Part shown: one piece after another, positions 45,095 through 53,588 of the stretch
How the letters are laid out: the number at the start of each line of letters is the position of its first letter
How positions within the stretch are numbered: the stretch's first letter is position 1
Source: Bradyrhizobium niftali
Lineage (GTDB): Bacteria > Pseudomonadota > Alphaproteobacteria > Rhizobiales > Xanthobacteraceae
Length of the DNA stretch: 64,000 nucleotides
Direction: 5' to 3'
Assembly (NCBI RefSeq): GCF_004571025.1
Contig: NZ_SPQT01000001.1
Coordinates: 682,001-746,000 of the forward strand
Translations under genes and position numbers: made by a program
The notes under the pieces: generated by a model
The model's input: only the letters and a program-made list of their open reading frames with translations
Told to the model about the DNA's origin: nothing
The model's database searches: none

Positions 45095-48000
45095 ATGTCC
45101 AAGCAGGAAAAGCCTGGCTTCTGCACGTTGTGCCGCTCCCGCTGCGGCACGCTCAATGTGGTCGAGAATGACAGGCTTGTCGCTGTGCAGCCGAATCCGG
45201 CTCATCCAACCGGCAAGGCGTTGTGCCCAAAGGGCAGGGCCGCTCCGGAGATCGCGCACTCGGCCAGGCGCCTGAAGACGCCACTGCGACGCACCGCGCC
45301 GAAGGGCGCCCCCGATCCGGGCTTCGTGCCGATTTCCTGGGACGAGGCACTGAGCGAGATCGCCGAACGGCTCGGCCGCTACCGGGAAGAGACCGGGCCG
45401 GAATCGGTCGCGTTCGCGGTGACCTCCGGCTCTTCGTCCTCGACATCAGACAGCCTGGACTGGATCCAGCGCTTCGTCCGCGGCTTCGGCAGTCCGAACA
45501 ACTGCTTCTCCACTGAGATCTGCAACTGGCACAAGGACCACGCCCACGCCTTCACCTTCGGCTGTGGCTTGCCGACGGCGGACTATCGCAATTCCGAACT
45601 CATCCTGCTCTGGGGCCACAACCCCGCCAATGTCTGGCTGGCCCAGGCCGAGGCGATCAGCGCCGCGCGGGCGCGCGGCGCCAAGCTTGCGGTGATCGAT
45701 CCGCGCCTGACCGGCTCGGCGCGCGACGCCGATCTGTGGCTGCGGATCCGCCCCGGCACCGATGCTGCGCTGGCGCTTGGCCTGGCACGCTGGTTGATCG
45801 TCAACCGCGCCTATGACGCCGAGTTCGTACGACGCTGGACCAATGCCGCCTTCCTGGTCCGCAACAGCGACGGCTGCTTTTTGCGCGCCGGCGATATCGG
45901 GCTCCAGGGCGACGGCTTCCTGGTCTGGGACGAGGCCGCGGGTCGCGCGGCGCTCGCCGCGGACGGACTAGCTGTGGCTGCGCTCGAAGGAAACTTCGAA
46001 GTGATCGATCCCGAGGGTCCTATCGCCTGCCGCACCGGTTTCGACCACTATGTCGCGGCGGCCGAGCCTTACGATCCCGCGACGGTCGAGCGTACCACCG
46101 GTATTCCGGCGGCGCAGGTCGAGCAACTCGCGGCCACGATCTCGGCTGCGGCATCGGTTTGCTATCACGGCTGGACCGGGCTCGGACAGCATACAAATGC
46201 CTCACAGACCGAACGCGCCGTCGCAACGCTCTATGCACTGACCGGCTGCTTCGATGCGCCGGGCGGCAATGTCCGGATGCCCAGCCTTCCGGTGCCCTCG
46301 TTGCATTCCATCGCGATGATCCCGCTGGAGACGAGAGCGCGCACGCTCGGCCTCTCGGAGCGCCCGCTCGGCCCGCCTACCGACGGCTGGATCACCTCCA
46401 GCGATTTCTATGACGCGGCCCTGACCGGCAAGCCTTACCGCGTGCGCGCGCTGTTCGCGTTCGGCTCCAATCTTCTCGTGTCGCATCCAGCGCCGGAGCG
46501 TGGACGGGAGGCGCTGAAGGCGCTCGACTTCCAGGTCCATTGCGATCTGTTCCTGAACCCGACCGCCGAGATGGCCGACATCGTGCTGCCGGTCTCGAGC
46601 CCCTGGGAGCACGAGGCGCTGCGCCTGGGCTTCGAGATTTCGCCCGAGGCGCAGGAACTGGTGCAGCTGCGCCCGCAGATGATTCCGCGGCAGGGCGAGG
46701 CCCGTTCGGATATGTGGATCGTGTTCCAGCTCGCCAAACGGCTCGGCATGGGCGAGCTGTTCTTCGACGGCGATGTCGAGAAAGGCTTTGAGCATCTGCT
46801 TGCGCCGCTCGGCCTCGACCTCGAAGCGCTGCGGGCCAGGCCGGAGGGCATTCGCGTGCCGCTCAAGCATCTCCACCGCAAATATGAGACGACCGGCTTC
46901 GCCACCCAGACCGGCAAGGCCGAGCTCTATTCGGAACTCCTGCATCGCCATGGCTACCCTGCGGTACCGCGCTTCATCGAGCCAACCGAGCGTCGTGACG
47001 AGGCGTTTCCGCTGACGCTGTTCTCCGCCAATAGCGGCTATTTCTGCCATAGCCAGCATCGGGGCATCAATACGTTGCGTCGCAAGCGCGCGGAGCCGAC
47101 GGCCGAGATTCATCCTGAACTCGCCCGCCGCAGGCGTATCCAGGAAGGTGACTGGATGCGCGTCAGCAGCCGCATGGGCGCGATCCGGATGCGGGCCATC
47201 TTTAACGATGCGCTCGCGCAGGATGTGGTGGCGAGCGATTATGGCTGGTGGCAGCCGGCGCCGGATCTTGGCCTTCCGGGCTATCTTCCGGACGCGACAC
47301 AGCCTGTCGGTGCGAGTTTCAACGCCATCATCGCTGAAGATGGCCGCGATCCCCTGAGCGGGGCACTGGCGCTGCGCTCTTTTGCCTGCGATGTCGCACC
47401 TGAGGAGGGTACGTCCTGGCAGGGCTGGCGGTCATTCGCCGTCGCGGAGCGTCGCGAGGAATGTTCCGATGTGGTTGGGCTCACATTGCGGCCCGTCGAC
47501 GGTGGCTCGCTTCCCGCTTTCCGGCCGGGCCAGTATGTCAGCGTCCGGATGGGCGGTGCGATCCGATCCTATTCGCTCACCGGAGCCGCGGCCGCGTCAC
47601 ACGAGGCCTACGACATCGGCGTCAGGCACATCGAGGGCGGGCGGGTCTCGACGGCGATCAGGCATGGGCTCGCGCCCGGTGACGTTGTCGAACTACAGTC
47701 ACCGAAAGGTGGCTTCGTCCTGCCGCTGCGCAACGAATTTCCGGTCGTTCTGATCGCCGGCGGCATCGGCATCACACCATTCCTGTCCTATCTCGAAACG
47801 CTGGAGGGAACTAGCGACGAACCGCGTGTGACGCTGCACTATGGCTGCCGGGATAACGAGAGCCGCCCGTTCCAGCATCGGCTCGAGGCGCTGCGGCAGA
47901 GGCTTCCGAACCTGACCCTCGTCACACATTTGAGCCAGCCGCGAAGCGGCGATCGCTTTGACCGGCAGGGCCGGTTCACCGTGTCGGATCTCGATCCGGA

Positions 48001-48412
48001 ATTGTTGCACAAGCGTGCGCGCTTCTACATGTGCGCATCCGATGCGATGATGGAAGAGGTGAGCGCGGGTCTGCAGGCGCGTGGCGTGCCTGCATTCGAG
48101 ATCTTCAGGGAACGTTTCCGTTCGCCCGCGCCATCCGCGCTCGACCGCCTCGTGCCGCGCCGGATTCATTTCGCCCGCTCTGGCCGAACACTGACATGGT
48201 CGCCGCAGGTGCCGCTGATTAGCATCCTTGCGACGGCGGAAGGCGCCGGGCTTGCGCTTCCGAGTGGTTGCCGTGTCGGACAATGCGAAAGCTGTGCCGT
48301 GCCGATAAAGACCGGCGAGGTTCGTCATTTCGTCGATTGCGCGGATCTGGATGGGGGGCATTGCCTGACATGCCAGGCCGTCCCTCTTTCCGATCTTGTC
48401 ATCGACGCATAA
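45095..48412 (+). CDS. Molybdopterin oxidoreductase fused to flavin reductase and 2Fe-2S ferredoxin domains
   Basis: A 1105-residue three-part enzyme. Residues 1-60 bind a 4Fe-4S cluster (Cys10, 13, 17, 44). Residues to about 750 form a bis-MGD molybdenum domain of the DMSO reductase superfamily; Cys143 in STEICNWHKD is the probable Mo ligand. From about 785 a ferredoxin-reductase module follows (RSYSLT flavin motif, AGGIGITPFLSYL for NAD(P)H). The last 50 residues are a plant-type ferredoxin (Cys1059, 1064, 1067, 1093; CRVGQCESC, TCQAVP). The chain can pass electrons between NAD(P)H and molybdenum without partners. No signal peptide, so cytosolic. It ends the operon; the substrate is unknown. 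Confidence 0.88.
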   Translation: MSKQEKPGFCTLCRSRCGTLNVVENDRLVAVQPNPAHPTGKALCPKGRAAPEIAHSARRLKTPLRRTAPKGAPDPGFVPISWDEALSEIAERLGRYREETGPESVAFAVTSGSSSSTSDSLDWIQRFVRGFGSPNNCFSTEICNWHKDHAHAFTFGCGLPTADYRNSELILLWGHNPANVWLAQAEAISAARARGAKLAVIDPRLTGSARDADLWLRIRPGTDAALALGLARWLIVNRAYDAEFVRRWTNAAFLVRNSDGCFLRAGDIGLQGDGFLVWDEAAGRAALAADGLAVAALEGNFEVIDPEGPIACRTGFDHYVAAAEPYDPATVERTTGIPAAQVEQLAATISAAASVCYHGWTGLGQHTNASQTERAVATLYALTGCFDAPGGNVRMPSLPVPSLHSIAMIPLETRARTLGLSERPLGPPTDGWITSSDFYDAALTGKPYRVRALFAFGSNLLVSHPAPERGREALKALDFQVHCDLFLNPTAEMADIVLPVSSPWEHEALRLGFEISPEAQELVQLRPQMIPRQGEARSDMWIVFQLAKRLGMGELFFDGDVEKGFEHLLAPLGLDLEALRARPEGIRVPLKHLHRKYETTGFATQTGKAELYSELLHRHGYPAVPRFIEPTERRDEAFPLTLFSANSGYFCHSQHRGINTLRRKRAEPTAEIHPELARRRRIQEGDWMRVSSRMGAIRMRAIFNDALAQDVVASDYGWWQPAPDLGLPGYLPDATQPVGASFNAIIAEDGRDPLSGALALRSFACDVAPEEGTSWQGWRSFAVAERREECSDVVGLTLRPVDGGSLPAFRPGQYVSVRMGGAIRSYSLTGAAAASHEAYDIGVRHIEGGRVSTAIRHGLAPGDVVELQSPKGGFVLPLRNEFPVVLIAGGIGITPFLSYLETLEGTSDEPRVTLHYGCRDNESRPFQHRLEALRQRLPNLTLVTHLSQPRSGDRFDRQGRFTVSDLDPELLHKRARFYMCASDAMMEEVSAGLQARGVPAFEIFRERFRSPAPSALDRLVPRRIHFARSGRTLTWSPQVPLISILATAEGAGLALPSGCRVGQCESCAVPIKTGEVRHFVDCADLDGGHCLTCQAVPLSDLVIDA

Positions 48413-48721
48413 CGGGCAGGCCTCCAAGCGATTTCAAAATCGGAGGTGCCGGGTTTCGAGGCCAAAGCTGACGTTACGCGCACGTTCACCCTCGGCGAAT
48501 TCAACCGCGAGGTGAGGGAGATCATCTGCGCCATAGCTCGCGGCTCGTGCATCGCAAGCGTGATCACCCATCCAGATCTGATGCGCGCGGACATGCGACT
48601 GTTCCGGCGCGAGGTGTGAGGTTTCGGTACACACAGCAGTCGCCGTAATGTTTTCCTACGGGCTACCCCGCTCGACAGCTTCTGGCGCACGGTCAGATAA
48701 CGGCGTCCAGGAAGAGCCTGC
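48413..48721. other. Gap before the ABC/Dha operon; no firm gene
   Basis: A 57-codon frame (GTG 48446 to TGA 48617-48619; contains TLGEFNREVREIICAIARG) looks protein-like but has no usable ribosome-binding site and matches no family I know; it may be a remnant. Nothing else is seen in the roughly 300 bp before the promoter region. Confidence 0.3.
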
Positions 48722-48754
48722 TTGCAATGTTTAGTATCTCGTGGTTTACTAAAC
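48722..48754 (+). promoter_or_regulatory. Promoter with overlapping operator for the ABC/Dha operon
   Basis: TTGCAA (48722-48727) and TTTACT (48745-48750) with 17 bp between them form a reasonable sigma-70 promoter. A perfect dyad, GTTTAGTA (48729-48736) and TACTAAAC (48747-48754), covers spacer and -10, a layout typical for repression. Similar TTTAGT/ACTAAA dyads are bound by ROK or related sugar regulators in rhizobia (general knowledge); no ROK gene lies in this window. Confidence 0.55.
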
Positions 48755-48915
48755 AAATCGAGCCTGGCTGAATCCCTAAGAATCCGGGCAGGCGCGAGGA
48801 AACGTCCGTTTAGTCGTTCAGCCCGTGAAGGACTGTATCGCTCTGCTCGAAGCATTCGAGCGGGTTGGAGAGTCGCGCCATGTCGATGGCCGGCCCCACT
48901 GTGAGGGAAAGCGTT

Positions 48916-50262
48916 ATGAAACAGACAGTGAATGCGCTTCTTACTACTTGCGGAGTTCTCGCATCCGCGCTCGGTGTCGGAGTGGGGACTACTCCTGCGC
49001 ATGCGCAGGCCAAGACCATTACGCTGTGCTGGGCCGCGTGGGATCCAGCCAACGCCCTGGTCGAATTGTCGAAGGACTTCACCGCCAAGACCGGCGTCGG
49101 CATGAAGTTCGAGTTCGTGCCGTGGACCAACTATGCCGACCGCTTCCTGAACGAGCTCAATTCGCATGGCTCGCTGTGCGATCTCATCATCGGGGATTCG
49201 CAATGGATCGGGGGCGCCGCCGAGAACGGTCAGTACGTCAAGCTCAACGATTTCTTCAAGAAGGAAGGAATCAGCATGGACGACTACATGCCGGCGACAG
49301 TGGTCGGCTATTCCGAGTGGCCGAAGAACAGCCCGAACTATTGGGCGCTGCCCGCCATGGGTGACGCGGTGGGCTGGACCTATCGCAAGGACTGGTTTGC
49401 GCGGCCTGAGATTCAGGCGGATTTCAAGGCCAAATACGGCCGCGATCTCGCCGTGCCGAAGACGCTCGATGAACTGCGCGACATCGCAAAATTCTTCCAG
49501 GGCCGCGAGATCGACGGCAAGAAGGTCTATGGCGCTTCGATCTATACCGAGCGGGGCTCGGAAGGCATCACCATGGGCGTGTCGAACTACCTCTATGATT
49601 ACGGCTTCCAATATCAGGATCCGAAGAAGCCGTATTCAATGGACGGGTTCGTCAACTCGCCAGGCGCCGTGAAGGGGCTCGAGGCCTACAAGGAGCTCTA
49701 CAAGTGCTGCACGCCGCCCGGCGCATCCAACTCCTACATGTCCGAAGGCCTTGATGCGTTCAAGTCGGGGCAAGTCGCGCTGCAGATGAACTTCTTCGCC
49801 TTCTTCCCGGGCCTCTACAAGGATCCGAACGTCGGTGGGGACAAGATCGGCTTCTTCAGCAATCCCGCCGGCGCCGCGACCCAGGCAACGCAGCTCGGCG
49901 GGCAGGGCATCTCGGTCGTTTCTTATTCCAAGAACCAGGCCGAGGCGCTGCAATATATCAAATGGTTCTCCGGTGGAGATGTGCAGAAGAAGTGGTGGGC
50001 GCTGGGCGGCTATTCCTGCGCCAAGTCAGTGTTGAACGATCCGGGCTTCCCGAACAGCGCGCCGTTTGCCGGCGAGTTCTTGAAGTCGATGGGAATGGTC
50101 GTCGACTTCTGGGCCGAGCCTTCCTATGCGCAACTCCTGCAAGCCGAACAGAAGCGCGTGCATGACTACGTGGTGGCGGACAAGGGCACCGCGCAGGAAG
50201 CGCTCGATGGCCTGGTAAAGGACTGGAAGGCGATCTTCAAAGAAGAAGGCAAGAAGTTCTAG
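48916..50262 (+). CDS. Sugar/polyol ABC importer, periplasmic binding protein
   Basis: Solute-binding protein of 448 residues (family 1, maltose/glycerol-3-phosphate type). The signal peptide ends at TPAHA-QAKT. Mature features include ITLCWAAWDPANALVELSKD, LIIGDSQWIGGAAENGQYVK and WALPAMGDAVGWTYRKDWF; the sequence is rich in Trp and Tyr as expected for sugar binding. The ATG at 48916 has GAGGGA upstream; the frame is open further but without signals. It heads an operon of importer plus dihydroxyacetone-kinase-type genes, so a C3-C4 polyol or ketose is the favoured ligand. Confidence 0.88.
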   Translation: MKQTVNALLTTCGVLASALGVGVGTTPAHAQAKTITLCWAAWDPANALVELSKDFTAKTGVGMKFEFVPWTNYADRFLNELNSHGSLCDLIIGDSQWIGGAAENGQYVKLNDFFKKEGISMDDYMPATVVGYSEWPKNSPNYWALPAMGDAVGWTYRKDWFARPEIQADFKAKYGRDLAVPKTLDELRDIAKFFQGREIDGKKVYGASIYTERGSEGITMGVSNYLYDYGFQYQDPKKPYSMDGFVNSPGAVKGLEAYKELYKCCTPPGASNSYMSEGLDAFKSGQVALQMNFFAFFPGLYKDPNVGGDKIGFFSNPAGAATQATQLGGQGISVVSYSKNQAEALQYIKWFSGGDVQKKWWALGGYSCAKSVLNDPGFPNSAPFAGEFLKSMGMVVDFWAEPSYAQLLQAEQKRVHDYVVADKGTAQEALDGLVKDWKAIFKEEGKKF

Positions 50263-50269
50263 GGCAAAC

Positions 50270-50300
50270 GCCTGGAGCGCACGCCGAGCGCGCTCCAGGC
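50270..50300 (+). terminator. Intercistronic hairpin after the binding-protein gene
   Basis: GCCTGGAGCGC (50270-50280) and GCGCTCCAGGC (50290-50300) form a perfect 11-bp stem with a 9-base loop, 7 bp after the stop. Such hairpins behind ABC binding-protein genes commonly protect the upstream mRNA or reduce read-through so that the binding protein exceeds the permeases. No T-tract follows. Confidence 0.65.
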
Positions 50301-50365
50301 TCTCTTCGGTAGAACCCGCAGGCGTCGCATAGACGGCAATCGCGACGCCAGGATTGACCAAGGCC

Positions 50366-51325
50366 ATGAACGATTTAAGTACCTCGTCGCAGATCACCTA
50401 CCGGGCCGTCCCGATCCGACCAGGCGTGATACGTCGTATCCGCGGCCTTTCGGACCAGGCGCTCGCATGGCTCTTCATCACACCGACGATCGTGCTGCTG
50501 CTGGCGATCAATATCTTCCCGCTGGTATGGACGATCTACCTGTCCTTTACCAACTACCGCGCCAATCGGCCGAACGCGCCGACGCTATGGCTGGGGACCG
50601 ATTGGTACCAGTCGATCCTGACCGATCCGGATATCTGGGCGGCGATGCAGGTCACGGCGCATTTCGTGGTTTGGACCGTGCTGATCGAGACTGTGCTCGG
50701 ATTCGGCCTTGCATTCCTGATCGACAAGAAATTCCGTGGCCATGGCCTGTGGACCACGATCATTCTATTGCCGATGATGCTCTCACCCGCGGTTGTCGGC
50801 AATTTCTGGACCTTCCTCTATCAGCCGCAGATCGGGCTGTTCAACTACGTGGTCGCCTTCTTCACGGGGCGCGGCGCTTCGTCGTTCCAGATGCTGGGAG
50901 ACGTGACCCTCAGTCCGTGGGCCATCGTCATCGTCGACGCCTGGATGTGGACGCCTTACGTGATGCTGATTTGCCTGGCGGGGCTGCGGTCCATCCCGGA
51001 TTACATTTATGAGGCAGCGGAGGTCGACCGCGCGTCGAATTGGCGGCAGTTCTGGTCGATCACGCTGCCGATGGCTCTGCCGTTCATCATGCTCGCGGTG
51101 CTCTTTCGCGGGATCGAGAATTTCAAGATGTTCGACATGGTCAATCTCCTGACCGGAGGAGGGCCGGGTTCGACCACGGAGGTCGCTTCGATCACACTGA
51201 AGCGCGCAGCCTTTGAGAGCTGGCGAACCGGCTATTCCTCGGCCTTCGCGATCATTCTGTTCGTGACAGTGTTTGGCCTTGCCAACATCTACGTCAAGGC
51301 GCTGAACCGGGTGAAAAGCCGATGA
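50366..51325 (+). CDS. Sugar ABC importer permease (MalF/UgpA type)
   Basis: Inner-membrane permease of 319 residues with six helices (ALAWLFITPTIVLLLAINIF at the start). The coupling EAA loop is YEAAEVDRASNWRQFWSITL, followed by PMALPFIMLAVLFR. The ATG at 50366 is preceded by AAGG; an upstream TTG is possible but less likely. The stop overlaps the next permease by 4 bp. It forms a heterodimer with that protein. Confidence 0.92.
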   Translation: MNDLSTSSQITYRAVPIRPGVIRRIRGLSDQALAWLFITPTIVLLLAINIFPLVWTIYLSFTNYRANRPNAPTLWLGTDWYQSILTDPDIWAAMQVTAHFVVWTVLIETVLGFGLAFLIDKKFRGHGLWTTIILLPMMLSPAVVGNFWTFLYQPQIGLFNYVVAFFTGRGASSFQMLGDVTLSPWAIVIVDAWMWTPYVMLICLAGLRSIPDYIYEAAEVDRASNWRQFWSITLPMALPFIMLAVLFRGIENFKMFDMVNLLTGGGPGSTTEVASITLKRAAFESWRTGYSSAFAIILFVTVFGLANIYVKALNRVKSR

Positions 51326-52275
51326 GCGCGTCAAACGCAGCCCACTCAGTCGTCGAGCCGTCGACCGGCACTCGCCGCTTTGCCGGCCTGCTCGTCATAC
51401 TCTATGCCATCATAACGATGGTTCCGCTGATATGGATCGTGCTCACCTCGTTCAAGTCACCTGACGATGCGATCTCCTATCCGCCGAAGGTCTTCTTCAA
51501 GCCCTCCCTTGAAGGCTATTGCAACGTCTTCACAACGCGCTCGCGCCAGACCCAGGAGTTTATCCAGACGCTGGGGCCACCGCAGGGGCTTTGTGACAAC
51601 ATCGCGCGCAGCCGCAACATGGTTGTCGCCGGGCCGTCGAACTATGTGCCGCGCTTCATCAACTCGCTGATCATCGCCTTTGGCTCGACGGTGCTTGCCG
51701 TCGCGCTCGGTACGCTCTCGGCTTACGGCTTTTCGCGCTTCCGCGTGCCTCTCAAGGACGACCTCCTGTTCTTCATTCTTTCGACCAGAATGATGCCGCC
51801 AATCGCGGTCGCGATCCCGATCTACCTGATGTACCGGACCGTCGGGTTATCGGATACCCGTCTCGGGATGATCCTGCTCTACACCTCGGTGAACGTCTCG
51901 CTCGCCGTCTGGCTTCTCAAGGGCTTCATCGACGAAATCCCGCGCGAATACGAAGAAGCAGCAATGATCGATGGCTATACGCGCTTCCAGGCTTTCGTGA
52001 AGGTGGTTCTCCCGCAGGCAACGACCGGGATTGCCGCAACGGCAATCTTCTGCCTGATTTTTGCCTGGAACGAATACGCCTTTGCGGTCCTCCTGACCTC
52101 TGGCAACGCCCAGACCGCGCCCCCTTTCATTCCGATCATCATCGGCGAGGGCGGTCAGGATTGGCCCGCAGTAGCCGCCGGTACGACGATCTTCCTTGTG
52201 CCGATCGTCGTGTTCACGGTGCTGCTCCGCAAGCATCTTCTGCGCGGCATTACCTTTGGGGCCGTCCGCAAATGA
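51322..52275 (+). CDS. Sugar ABC importer permease (MalG/UgpE type)
   Basis: Second permease, 317 residues, six helices. The EAA loop is YEEAAMIDGYTRFQAFVKVV followed by LPQATTGIAATAIFC; the C-terminus ends in LRKHLLRGITFGAVRK, typical of MalG-like proteins. An extra periplasmic loop between helices 1 and 2 (about residues 55-110) contains two Cys (GYCNVFT, GLCDNIARS). It overlaps both neighbours by 4 bp. Confidence 0.92.
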   Translation: MSASNAAHSVVEPSTGTRRFAGLLVILYAIITMVPLIWIVLTSFKSPDDAISYPPKVFFKPSLEGYCNVFTTRSRQTQEFIQTLGPPQGLCDNIARSRNMVVAGPSNYVPRFINSLIIAFGSTVLAVALGTLSAYGFSRFRVPLKDDLLFFILSTRMMPPIAVAIPIYLMYRTVGLSDTRLGMILLYTSVNVSLAVWLLKGFIDEIPREYEEAAMIDGYTRFQAFVKVVLPQATTGIAATAIFCLIFAWNEYAFAVLLTSGNAQTAPPFIPIIIGEGGQDWPAVAAGTTIFLVPIVVFTVLLRKHLLRGITFGAVRK

Positions 52276-52484
52276 ACCTTGATGTGAACATGTCAACGCC
52301 GCACGTCAGCCTGACGAGCAGAATGTTGCGGCGCGGTCCGCTGGAAGCGGTCGCGACGACGATCATTGCCGCAGGCGTGGTCATGCTGATGCAGCCGTTT
52401 TCTCTAACGCTTTATTCCTGGTCTTTCGTGGTCACTCTCTTTGGGACGGTGACGTTCACGATCGTCTCGAAGGTCCGGGAGTAG
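52272..52484 (+). CDS. Small membrane protein within the ABC operon
   Basis: Product of 70 residues with two hydrophobic segments (EAVATTIIAAGVVMLMQPF and SWSFVVTLFGTVTFTIVS) after a polar N-terminus of about 25 residues. The ATG overlaps the permease stop (ATGA) and the ATPase gene starts 6 bp after its stop, so it is translated with the importer. No named family is recognised. It may stabilise the permease pair or serve as an accessory subunit. Confidence 0.7.
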   Translation: MNLDVNMSTPHVSLTSRMLRRGPLEAVATTIIAAGVVMLMQPFSLTLYSWSFVVTLFGTVTFTIVSKVRE

Positions 52485-52490
52485 CGCTCG

Positions 52491-53588
52491 ATGGCACAGA
52501 TCAGGGTCGAAGCGCTCAACAAATCCTTTGGAGAGTTTCACGCAGTCAAGGGCGCGAGCTTTACGGTGGATGACGGACAGTTCCTTTGTCTTCTTGGGCC
52601 TTCCGGGTGCGGCAAGACGACAACGCTGCGGATGATTGCAGGGCTGGAATTGCCGACATCCGGAACGATCAGCGTCGACGGTGAGGACGTGACGATGAAC
52701 CGTGCCTCCGCGCGAGATATCGCCTTCGTCTTTCAGCTATTTGCGCTCTATCCGCATATGAATGTCCGGCGCAATATCGGGTTTCCGCTCAAATGCGAGG
52801 GGATTGGAGCTGCGGAGTGCGACCGGCGCGTGGTGGAGGCCGCTCGGATCCTGCGTATCTCCCATCTCCTTGATCGGTCGGTTTCGACCCTCACCGGCGG
52901 CGACCGTCAGCGCGTCGCGCTTGGGCGGGCGATCGTCCGCAAGCCGAAGTGCTTCCTGATGGACGAGCCGCTCGGAGCGCTCGATACCGAAATGCGCGAG
53001 GCGATGATCCAGGAATTGCGCGCGCTGCATGACCGGCTTGGCGCGACGACGGTTTACGTCACGCATGATCAACTGGAAGCCATGGCAATGGCGGACCTGA
53101 TTGCGGTGATGAACAACGGCGTGGTCGAGCAGATTGCGAGTCCGCGCGACATTTATGACCGGCCTGTTTCGCTCTTCGTCGCCGACTTCATCGGTTCTCC
53201 GGCGATGAATTTCCTGCCGTTTCGCGGCAGCCTGCAAGCCGGGGCGCAGGCGATCCGGCTCGGGGATCGCGAAGTTGCGATACCCACCGCACGCGAGGCG
53301 TTGGTGGAGAGCGACCTTGTCCTGGGCGTCAGACCCGAGCATGTGCGTTTTTCCGATAGCGGCGTGGTGCGGGGCGAGATCTATGGGTCGGAATATCTTG
53401 GCACGACGCAGATCGTGACGGTGACGACGTCTTACGGCGCTCTCAAGGCACGCTCGCCCGCCAGCATGCCCTTTCAGATTGGGGTGAATGTCGGGCTCGA
53501 TTTTCGGCCCGATACGTTATCGCTCTTCGACCAGGGGTCGGGACGGGCAATACGCACCGCATTGTACGAGGGAGGCGAGCATGGCTGA
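52491..53588 (+). CDS. Sugar ABC importer ATPase (MalK/UgpC type) with altered signature
   Basis: ATPase of 365 residues. Walker A is GPSGCGKTTTLRMIAG, Walker B CFLMDEPLGALD, switch His in TVYVTHDQLEAMAMAD, and a C-terminal TOBE/OB domain (LGVRPEHVRFSDSG). The ABC signature reads LTGGDRQRVALGR instead of LSGGQ, and the Q-loop is FVFQLFALYPHMN. The changes suggest one of two ATP sites is degenerate. A second ATPase with a regular signature overlaps by 8 bp, so the pair probably works as a heterodimer. Confidence 0.9.
   Translation: MAQIRVEALNKSFGEFHAVKGASFTVDDGQFLCLLGPSGCGKTTTLRMIAGLELPTSGTISVDGEDVTMNRASARDIAFVFQLFALYPHMNVRRNIGFPLKCEGIGAAECDRRVVEAARILRISHLLDRSVSTLTGGDRQRVALGRAIVRKPKCFLMDEPLGALDTEMREAMIQELRALHDRLGATTVYVTHDQLEAMAMADLIAVMNNGVVEQIASPRDIYDRPVSLFVADFIGSPAMNFLPFRGSLQAGAQAIRLGDREVAIPTAREALVESDLVLGVRPEHVRFSDSGVVRGEIYGSEYLGTTQIVTVTTSYGALKARSPASMPFQIGVNVGLDFRPDTLSLFDQGSGRAIRTALYEGGEHG

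Noticed and set aside
48325..49611. 428-codon minus-strand open frame
   Set aside because: Antisense to the molybdenum enzyme end and the ABC binding protein; no ribosome-binding site or recognisable domain.
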